From Ascaphus truei (Eukaryota > Chordata > Amphibia > Anura > Ascaphidae): a DNA stretch of 64,000 bases. The notes below the pieces were generated by a model. The model worked only from the letters and a program-made list of their open reading frames with translations, did not search any database and was not told the DNA's origin. Made by a program: the position numbers and the translations under genes. Below, one piece after another: positions 55,842 to 64,000 of this stretch. The DNA lies in contig CM071586.1 in the NCBI GenBank assembly GCA_036426205.1, positions 11,761,768-11,825,767 of the forward strand, given 5' to 3'. The first letter of the stretch is position 1, and each line of letters opens with the position of its first letter.

Positions 55842-56388
55842 TGTATGTTGTTTATTGCAATGTTTATTGGGGGCAAATGTCCCCAATAAGCATGCTATTC
55901 TGCCTTAACCCCTTCATTGCCTTAGCGGCTATCCGCTATGGTAATGAAGCAGCATTTCTGTATTTTTAATAATAGTGTACAGTGAGCAGGGGGTCCCCTG
56001 AGCTGAACCGTGTTGCTTTGTGGACCAGGGACCCCCTGCTTCCCGAGTTACAGGCCCTGGAATGTGTCATCGGGTGGCAGTGTCGCCGCCATCTTTATTG
56101 CATCCCATTAGCGGCGTGTCCGCTATAAATATGGCGGCGATACTGGCACCGGTGCCCCAAACCGGGGCCTGTAACTCGGGAAGCAGGGGGTCTCTGAGCC
56201 ACAAATCAATGCGGTTCAGCTCAGGGGACCCCCTGCTCCCGCACAATATTATTAAAAATACAGAAATGCTGCTTCATTTCCATAGCGGATAGCCGCTAAG
56301 GCAATGAAGGGGTTAAGGCAGAATAGCATGTTTATTCGGGACATTTGCCTCCAATAAACATTGCAATAAACAACATACACCCCCTGTG
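55837..56388. repeat. Palindrome 2 in the Harbinger-like element
   Basis: About 550 bp folding on a centre near 56112. Outer arms pair ACACAGGGGGTGTATGTTGT with its reverse complement near 56370; inner arms pair GACCCCCTGCTTCCCGAGTT with 56172-56192. Confidence 0.9.
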
Positions 56389-56642
56389 TATTTAAAATAC
56401 ATAAACAACAATAAATACATTAAATACATATAGTACTCACCACCCATTAATTTTATTGTAGTGTGTCTGTACGGAGAACTGTTATTTGGAGTACAGCATG
56501 TTTTTGTTAACCCTTCTACATTTATTTGTATATTGGTTCATCATGTGTGTGTGTATATATATATATCTCTCTATATATATTTTGCATGATGAAGCCACTG
56601 TACAAATTCATGGGTGAAGGGTGGGTATCGGGCCAGTGTGGC

Positions 56643-56697
56643 TTAACCCCTTAATTACCTTTGCAGTTATTATCCGATAAGGTGTTTAAGGGGTTAA
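56643..56697. repeat. TTAACCCCTT hairpin unit (one of six)
   Basis: TTAACCCCTTAATTACCTTT...AGGTGTTTAAGGGGTTAA. Sister units lie at 55905-55951, 56272-56316, 57776-57829, 58401-58454 and 58553-58598. Confidence 0.85.
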
Positions 56698-57079
56698 TTG
56701 ATATCTGAATGTAATTGCAATGTATTGGCTTTGTTTTGGCTATGTATTTTGTGGGCAAGACAAGGATGTTGCTGGCGACGGAGACTTCTTATTGATGAGG
56801 TCAGTAGTACTTTATTTATTTGAATATGCTAGTTAATGTTTTTAATAATGGGCAAATAATCTATTATCCCTATCTGGATAATAGTTATTTTGCACATTAT
56901 TGTACTGTAGGTGTTGGGGGGGGGGGGGGGGGGGGTGTTATGTATTGACCTGTATGCCCGTTTTTTTTTTTTACATTCAGGGTTTGTTCCGTGGTTCTGC
57001 GTGGGACCTCTGGAGACCACCTGCGGGTCTCCTCGGGTATCTCACGGGTATCAGGCTGGTGGTTCCACGGGTGACACAT

Positions 57080-57240
57080 GCGGGGATGAAGCGGTGGCCT
57101 CACATCTGTGGGGGCACCGCGGACCCGTAGTCTGCGGGGATGAAGCGGTGGCCTCACATCTGTGGGGGCACCACCGACCCATAGGTGCGGGGATGAAGCG
57201 GTGGTCCCACTTCTGTGGGGGCACCGCGGACCCGTAGTGA
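57080..57240. repeat. 53-54 bp tandem array, three units
   Basis: Units start GCGGGGATGAAGCGGTGG and contain TCTGTGGGGGCACC; they differ at a few positions. Confidence 0.9.
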
Positions 57241-58992
57241 GCACTCGTGAGTTCCCCAGACCCCCGTGGGAACCACCCGAGGCCCCGCAGACACCTGTGG
57301 GTCTGACCCGGGGCTCCCAGATATCCTTGGGCCTACCGTGGGGACCCAATTATGGCCCACGGTGACCCAAGGAGACCACCTGGGGGCCATGGCGCTTGGC
57401 GGGACACACCAGCAAGCCTCCAGAACCTGTTTGAAAAGGGCTTCTGGTACCCTGTAGGTCTGTCAGGAGCCCCGCCAGCCCACCGGGGAATTGCGTGGGG
57501 CTGCGTTATGAACCCTGTTTGTAAAAGGATAAGTCTTGTATTTATGGGGGGGGGGCACAGGGGGTGGGTAAAGGTATTAATAATATACATGATTTTTATT
57601 GTGGGTCTGTGTATTGTTTTTATTGTGGGTACTGGGGGTGGGGGGGGGTTATTGGCCCCAACGGTATGTGGGTAGGCCTCCCTTGTGGGTAGTGGGTGAG
57701 GGTGGTTAGGCCTCACGGGGTGGGGGGTTAGTGGGGGAGGGTATGTAGGCGTCCCGAGTGGTGGGTGAGGGTGGGTTAACCCCTTAATGACTGTAGCGGT
57801 TAATAACCGCTATGGTGATTAAGGGGTTAGGGGACATTACTTTGGATGTTTTCATTCTTGTGTCTGTTTTGCAGCAGCGGAGGGGACATGGGCAGGATGA
57901 AGAGGAGGATGGCCTTCATCGTGGCAGCCAGACATGGGTGGTGAGTACTATATGTATTTAATGTATTTATTGCTGTTTATGTATTTAAAATGGGCACATT
58001 CACTATTATCCCTTTGTGGATAATAGTAATTGTGGCCATTACTATATTGTATGTGTTAAGGGGGGGGGGGTATTTCTTTATAAGTATGTATGTGTTTAGA
58101 CATTAATTTGGGGGGGCACATAATTGGTACTGCAGGCCTGCGGGTAACACCCGAGGGCCCCCACCGGCCTATAGTATCATTGATGTGCATATATGTGTAT
58201 GTTAGGGGTTGTTGGGGTTATATATATATTTATTTATTTATTTATTTATATAGAGATATTTATTTATTTATATTTATTTATTTATTTAGTGTGGGGCTGG
58301 TGTGTGTGATTATTTTTTATTGTGGGTAGCAGGGGTGGGTGAAGGGGGTATTAGCCCCAACGGTGGTTATTTAGGGCTTGCGGGTGGGTAGCGGGAGGGC
58401 TTAACCCCTTCATGACCGTACCGGTATTAACTGCTACGGTCGTGAAGGGGTTAAGTGCACCCGCAACCCCCCCGCAAGCCCAAAACAAACAACAAAGGCC
58501 AAATACCCCCTTCACCTACCCCCGCTACCCACAATAAAGCTGGCACGGTGGGTTAACCCCTTCATTGCCTTAGTGGTTAGCCGCTAAGGTAATGAAGTGG
58601 GCTGTACATGCATTTTTCCTGCCTCGGATGCATGCCGGGGGGCTCCGGTGCAGGTATCAGCTCCGGACCCCCCCGGCATCAGTCACAGGCAGGAAAAAGG
58701 GCTGATTTGTTCTAAGTGTCGCCCTTGCCGATGCTTCTCCTCCACCAACTTGCCAACTTTAGTTGGCGGGAGGAATTGCCGAAAAACTCTCCATTCTGGA
58801 GTGCCGATCAGTGCCGAAGAGCTGATCGGGGCTACCTGAATTCCACCGGGTTCAAAAAGTGCCGATAATTTTTTATCGGGAAGAAAAGTTGCTGATAATT
58901 CCCACTTTTCGGCGCTTACTGAATCTGGAGGGCAAAAAATGGCGAAAAAATGCCGAAAAAGCCTTATCGGCGCTTACTGCATGAGGCCCCTA

Positions 58993-59695
58993 CCCCCACT
59001 CCTAGTACGATGCCCTTGGAGTTCATCGCAGCACGTAGTTCGCCCCATGCGGTTGTTCAAATCTTTGCAAGGACCTGTATACCTTCCCCGGACTCTGGTG
59101 CCATATCTGAAGTAACCCTTGCCGCGCTCCAAATTCCCGGTGCAGGAGGGCAGTTTCTTTTCACTGACTGTTCTGCGGCCCCTGAAGTACCTCAGTATGA
59201 CTTTAACTATGGGGTTCCTCTCCCTATTGTCTCTGGGAAGTGGAGATCACAGACTATACTGTCTCTCTCTGAGCGTTTTACAGTATTTGGGAGCTCCACT
59301 ACTGATTGCTTCTCTGCCTCAGCGAACCCATGGTTATCCCTCTCGGAACCTTCAGTTGTGCCTGTTTCCTCTGTGTTGGAAATACTCAGTTCGCACCCCA
59401 AGATTTCGGTCCCTAAGCCTGGTTTACTGTTCGCCTTGCCATCTACTATACCAATACCTGGCAATGCACCCACCCACCCTATACCCTCGCTGACCACTAC
59501 CCGGAAAACCTCTGGAGGAGAAGACCCTCTAAAATTCCTATGTGCAGATGTCAGCAAAGACTTTGCCTGTCCGGAGGGTCTCCCTGTTATACCCGATCAA
59601 TTATCGGTGCCTCTTGGCCCACACTCTGGTACGGTTACTAGGGACCGGGCACCCAGCTGGGGTCCCTCTGCCGTTTCTATTCTGGAAACGCCTCC
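58993..59695 (+). pseudogene. G4 long ORF, segment 4
   Basis: The frame reads STMPLEFIAARSSPHAVVQI, IPSPDSGAISEVTLAALQIP, SSVLEILSSHPKISVPKPGL and VPLGPHSGTVTRDRAPSWGP. It is cut by the G1 LTR at 59696. The apparent longer frame to 59999 simply runs into that LTR. Confidence 0.45.
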
Positions 59696-60437
59696 TGTAA
59701 TGCCGCTACCCACGGCGCCCGCTGCGGCTCTTACCTCCACTGTCGGGGCGCGCGGCACCCGGTCACGTGGTCCTCCTTGTCTCCCTTCTCTTCCTGCAGC
59801 TCCTGCTGCCCATGCGCGCCGCCGTGGTAGACCCGCGCGCGCGTCTACAGTTCCTGCTTTTCCTCCCGGCGAACTCAACCCGCCCCTTCCGTCGCGTCCG
59901 CGCGCTACCATGTCCATCTCCACTGCCGCCAATGTACTTGTTCCGTCCCCACCTGTCCTGCATCCTGCCTCAGCCTATCAGCGCTCTACCTTCATCTGAC
60001 ATCACCGGTGGAGGTTCTCATTGGCTCCTGTCAGTATATAGTGCTACCAGCCCAGAGCTGATTGCTGAGCATAGTCAGTCTCTAGTTGTGCTTGCTACAA
60101 GCTACTTCGCAGTCTGCTCTTGTCTTCCATTACAGACCCTAGCTTGAACCTGGACTCCCGATCTCTGGCACCCTCGAACTCTGGCTCGCCCTACGGACTT
60201 CTACCTTCTCCCCTCCTCGACTTTGGCTTTGGACACCGACTACTCTTGATCTCTCCAACCCCGGATCTGGCAAGTACCTCTACCACTCTACACTCTCCTG
60301 TCCCGAACCAGGCTATCTACACGACTCTGCTAACCGGACCCGCTCACGCGGCTGTAGGGCGGTGGTTTTCCTGTATCCCCACCTCGGCCTCGCGGTCCAG
60401 TCCGGTTTGTGGTGAGCACTCCTATATTCCCGTGACA
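59696..60437 (+). repeat. 5' LTR of sushi-like Gypsy element G1
   Basis: Runs from TGTAATG to CCCGTGACA, 742 bp, inserted into G4. Promoter: GTATATAG (TATATA at 60035-60040), with the predicted start about 30 bp on at GCTGAGCATA (60064-60073). Confidence 0.75.
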
Positions 60438-60438
60438 T

Positions 60439-60448
60439 TATGCTCAGC
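60439..60448 (+). promoter_or_regulatory. Self-priming primer binding site of G1
   Basis: TATGCTCAGC is the exact reverse complement of GCTGAGCATA at the predicted RNA 5' end. It overlaps the gag ATG. Confidence 0.7.
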
Positions 60449-61395
60449 CCAACAGACCTGGACTCCGCCGAGGTGGGTCGACGCTTAAGCGAACACGATG
60501 GCCTGTTCAAGGAAGTAGAGACTTGTCTCTCCCAAAATAACCAGCGTATGGAACTGCTCCAAAACTCCCTGGGTACCATTTCAGAGCAACTCAAATCCCT
60601 TCTGTCCTCTCCTGAGACTGCTGCCGCTCCTCCTGCTCCTATCTTCTCCCCGCCGGTACCTCTGACTCATCCTCCTGAACCTCGTCTACCTTCTCCCAAT
60701 CGCTATTCGGGAGAGCCTTCAGCATGGCGTGGCTTCCTGGGGCAGTGTTCCGTCCAATTTGAACTTCTACCCTCTCACTTCCCTACTCCTCGTTCCAAGG
60801 TCGCGTACATTTACTCGCTGCTGACCGATGACGCCCTGGGGAGCATCGCCCGGATCTGACTTCCAGCCTGGACCGGTTCTGTGCTGAATTCCGGAAGGTG
60901 TTCGATACACCAGGAAGGAGGGTAACTGCCGCTTCTTCTCTCCTCAATGTTTCGCAGGGAAATCGCTCGGTGGCTCGCTACGCACTGGAGTTTCGCACTA
61001 TTTCGGCAGAAACAAGGTGGAATGATGAAGCACTCGCCGCAGTGTTTTGGCAGGGTTTGAATGACTCCCTCAAGGACGAGCTGGCCGCTCTGGAGCGCCC
61101 TACATCATTGGAGGAACTCATCGCGCTCTGTATCCGTATGGACCAGCGGCTCCAGGAGCGAAGAGCAGAGAAGGGAAAGCGCCAAAAAGGTACTCAACCC
61201 ACTTTCTCCTCACATACAGCTCCAGGGGAGCCCGTCGCCGTATCCTCCGAAGAACCCATGCAGCTGGGTGGAACTCGCCTTTCGTTAACGGAAAGACTAA
61301 GTCGCCGTCGGGCGGGACTCTGCCTTTACTGCGGAAAAAGTGGACACCTGGTGAGTACCTGTCCTTCCAAGTCGGGAAACGCCAGCCCCCAGTGA
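60440..61395 (+). pseudogene. G1 gag (sushi/RTL-type capsid and zinc knuckle)
   Basis: Starts MLSPTDLDSAEVGRRLSEHD with a coiled-coil-like VETCLSQNNQRMELLQNSLG. The capsid region has RYSGEPSAWRGFLGQCSVQF and SKVAYIYSLLTDDAL, then after a frameshift near 60855 LDRFCAEFRKVFDTPGR, NRSVARYALEFRTISAETRW and [20 protein letters not shown]. It ends with the CCHC knuckle [14 protein letters not shown]. This resembles the gag of sushi-ichi chromoviruses, the source of mammalian PEG10/RTL genes. pol follows in the -1 frame with a short overlap. One frameshift is the only clear lesion. Confidence 0.85.
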
Positions 61396-64000
61396 GTACT
61401 GGGAGAACTACACTGGGCATGGTAACCTCTCCTTCCTCTCCCAAACTACCATCCAAGATACTTCTTCCTATAACCCTATCAGGGGACTTTGGGGACATCA
61501 CCACGAGGGCCTTCCTAGACTCCGGTTCTGGTGGGAACTTTGTCGATCAATCTTTTGCGGAGAAGAACCAGATTCCTCTGGTAGCCAAGGATTGGCCCGT
61601 AGGCCTAGAAGCCATTGACGGTAGGCCTTTGCAACCCGAATTTATTTCACATCAGACCATTCCCCTCCGTCTTAAGATGACAGGACACAATTCCGAACAA
61701 ATTCAGTTGGATGCCATCCACACACCGGCTGTAGACGTGATATTAGGTCTTCCCTGGCTCCAGCACCATAATCCCCAGATCGACTGGCTCCAGTCACAAC
61801 CCCTCACCTGGAGAGATCGGTGTCAAGACATTTGTCTGGTTTCGCCTAAAGCCCTAGTAGGTGCCACACATCCGGAATCCAAGAATCCCCTCCTTCCGGA
61901 CGCCTACTGGGAGTTCAGAGATGTCTTCAACAAAATTCAGGCGGAGGAATTACCACCCCATAGCGCCTACGATTGCCCGATCGACCTTCTTCCTGGCGCG
62001 ATTCCCCCCAGAGGTTGTACCTACCCGCTTTCCCCCCCCGAGACCAAGGCGATTAAACTTTACATACAGGAGAACCTCCACAGAGGCTTCATTCGTAAGT
62101 CTTCTTCCCCGGCAGGAGCAGGCTTCTTTTTTGTAAAGAAAAAGGACGGCACACATCGTCCTTGCATTGATTATCGTGGTCTCAACAAGGTGACTGTCAA
62201 GAATCGGTATCCTCTTCCCTTGATTGCCGAACTTTTCGACAGGTTACAAGGCGCCACTATCTTCTCCAAGCTGGATCTCCGTGGAGCCTACAATCTGGTT
62301 CGGATTCGTAAGGGAGATGAGTGGAAGACGGCCTTCAACACGCGTGATGGGCACTATGAGTACCTCGTGATGCCCTTTGGTCTCTGTAACGCGCCAGCCA
62401 TCTTCCAGGATTTCGTTAACGACGTCTTCAGAGATCTGCTGGATCAACACGTGGTGGTCTACCTAGACGACATTCTTACTGCTGCGGCCAAGTTTATTCG
62501 AGCATTTGCCCGTTCTTGGCCGCAGCAGTAGCCTGGCGCGCGCCCGAGGGTGACGGGCGCGCGCCGAAGCAGCGGAAGAGCGCCCTCCGATCGGGGCGCT
62601 CTCCCTACCGCTGCCGGGTCCACCGGGTCCCCCGGAACCCCCTGCCGCCGTCCCCCACATCGCGGGACACCAGGGCTCCCTCGGGGAGCCCTGGACGCGC
62701 GTGCAGGGGGCGCAGGCTCCCGAAGACGCGTGACCCACGCCGAGGGGCGGCCACTAGCAAGCCGGGAAATCTCCCGGCTTGCGGATCTGGCCGATGCGCA
62801 ATAAAGCGTGTCGGTAGTGTATATTCTCGCAGAATCCCCTGGAACATACTCGGCACGTCAAACAAGTACTTCAGAGGTTACGGAAGAACCGATTGTTCGC
62901 CAAACTTGAAAAATGCCAGTTCCACCAGTCATCCACGTCATTTTTGGGTTACATAATCTCTGACATAGGACTCGCGATGGATCCTACCAAGGTGGAAGCT
63001 GTCTTGAATTGGCCCCGCCCTCTCTCTCTGAAAGCAGTACAGAGGTTCTTAGGTTTTGCCAACTATTACCGCTGGTTCATAAAGAATTTCTCCACGCTGG
63101 TCGCACCCATCACAGCCCTCACTCAGAAGAACGCCAACCCGCACTGTGGTCCCCCGAGGCCATCATGGCTTTTCAGGTTCTCAAGGAAGCCTTTGTCACA
63201 GCACCTATCTTGGTGCATCCTGATCCAGCACAACCCTTCACTCTCGAGGTGGATGCTTCGGACATAGGGGCAGGGGCGATCTTATCCCAAAGGAAGAACC
63301 CACAGGCCAGACTGCATCCCTGTGCATTCTATTCTAAAAAATTCTCCGCAGCAGAACGGAATTATGACGTGGGTAACAGTGAGCTCCTCGCGATCAAGAT
63401 GGCTTTGGAGGAGTGGCGGCATCTATTGGAAGGCGCTGAATACCCCGTCACCATCCTTACGGACCATAAAAACCTCTTATATATTGAGACTGCCCACCGT
63501 CTGAGTGCTCGGCAGGCACGTTGGTCCCTCTTCTTCACCCGATTCAACTTCCTTATTTCATACCTCCCGGGTTCTAAAAACACTAAAGCTGAAGCACTGT
63601 CTCGTCAATTCTCTGTAGAGGACAAAACCGAAGATCCTCAAGAGACTATCCTTCCTCCGAAATGTGTCCTGTCTGCCAATACCTTTGACGCACTGTCGGA
63701 GATCACCAAGGTTCAAGATCAAAACCCTCAGGGTCTCAGGGTGCCAGTTGGACGACTTTTCACACCCACTACCTTCCGCCAGAAGGTAATGCAATGGGGG
63801 CACGCCGCTAAAACGGCAGGTCATCCAGGGATCAAAAGGACTATTGACCTCTTGCAACGAACCTTTTGGTGGCCAGGCATGCGCAAGGACATTCAACATT
63901 TCGTCTCAGCATGTTCCACCTGCGCACAGAACAAGACTCCACGGAATAAACCTCCAGGACTCCTGCAAACCCTCCCTATTCCCGATCGTCCATGGGAACA
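61392..64000 (+). pseudogene. G1 pol: protease, RT, RNase H, integrase (runs off window)
   Basis: Protease: [15 protein letters not shown] (DSG). [73 protein letters not shown] and [14 protein letters not shown] (62479-62819) splits the gene right after this box. It resumes in the same frame with [19 protein letters not shown] and FAKLEKCQF. One base is missing at about 63140. RNase [51 protein letters not shown] and LPGSKNTKAEALSRQ. Integrase opens with HHCC (GHPGIKRT, FVSACSTCAQNK) and is still open at the edge. Apart from the MITE and one deletion, the frame is clean. Confidence 0.9.
62479..62819. mobile_element. 341-bp GC-rich MITE in G1 pol
   Basis: Removing 341 bp plus one TA restores the RT reading frame exactly, so TA is the target duplication (62477-62478 and 62820-62821). 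Ends are imperfect inverted repeats: CTGCTGCGGCC.AGTTTATT against CACTACCGACACGCTTTATT. The inside has stacked perfect hairpins, e.g. CTGCTGCGGCCAAG, GGCGCGCGCCCG, AGCGCCC, CCAGGGCTCCC and CAAGCCGGGA with their partners. No coding sequence. Confidence 0.85.

Larger units (their letters stand above)
55304..58989. mobile_element. Harbinger-like non-autonomous DNA transposon, 3.7 kb
   Basis: Ends are perfect 18-bp inverted repeats GGGCCTCATGCAGTAAGC, with looser complementarity continuing further in (CAGTATTCAGTAAGGGC against GCGCTTACTGAATCTGGAGG). CTA flanks both ends (55301-55303 and 58990-58992), a 3-bp duplication as in PIF/Harbinger. No transposase frame is found. The interior is filled with long palindromes, recurrent TTAACCCCTT hairpins, G-runs (56918-56937), a TTTA microsatellite (about 58220-58290) and a tandem array. 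Confidence 0.7.

Noticed and set aside
58950..59999. 349-codon open frame as a host gene
   Set aside because: It starts inside a transposon terminal repeat and ends inside a Gypsy LTR; only the middle part is a real coding remnant and it belongs to the G4 ORF.

Overview
This window looks like an intron and intergenic stretch of a vertebrate genome, most likely an amphibian (probably a frog). It holds L1/Tx1-like LINEs, a Gmr1-type Gypsy element, self-primed sushi-like Gypsy elements, a Penelope-like element, a CR1/Rex-type LINE, TA-flanked and 3-bp-TSD DNA transposons, and one C2H2 zinc-finger gene with spliced exons. No prokaryotic features, tRNA or rRNA genes, or CRISPR arrays are visible. 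The species assignment is an inference from the repeat mix, not proof.

Layout. 1-3756: minus-strand L1/Tx1-like LINE (A), fused to a Gypsy RT scrap. 4291-4891: pogo/Tigger-like MITE with an internal 20-bp minisatellite. 5463-8060: two coding exons of a C2H2 zinc-finger gene and a decayed tail of further fingers. 8.4-14.8 kb: small repeats, two LTR-element remnants, a fold-back element and two minus-strand hammerhead-like motifs. 14.8-25.1 kb: an old L1/Tx1-like LINE (C), split by a young twin-primed LINE (B, with a perfect 15-bp target duplication) and by a hammerhead-bearing repeat. 25.26-26.06 kb: large inverted repeat. 26.1-34.2 kb: near full-length LINE (D) with ORF1, a long inter-ORF region and ORF2, itself carrying a hammerhead-bearing insertion. 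34.3-38.6 kb: LTR, Penelope-like RT/GIY-YIG remnant, unidentified minus-strand coding-like DNA and another hammerhead-like repeat. 38.6-44.2 kb: minus-strand Gmr1-like element in the order gag-IN-RT-RNase H, split by LTRs. 44.3-48.4 kb: plus-strand Gypsy pol interrupted by a CR1/Rex-type LINE. 49.4-59.7 kb: self-primed LTR element whose long Pro/Ser-rich ORF is broken by a solo LTR, a hammerhead-bearing repeat and a 3.7-kb Harbinger-like element full of hairpins. 59.7-64.0 kb: a fairly young sushi-like Gypsy element (LTR, gag, pol) running off the window, with a 341-bp MITE just after the RT YLDD box.

Two themes recur. First, six copies of a three-way-junction RNA motif that resembles a hammerhead ribozyme, with different but complementary stem sequences in different copies. 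Second, LTR elements whose predicted transcript start is complementary to the site immediately after the LTR, the signature of Tf1/sushi self-priming. Apart from the zinc-finger gene, essentially all coding sequence here belongs to transposable elements, most of it broken, with a readable order of nested insertions.
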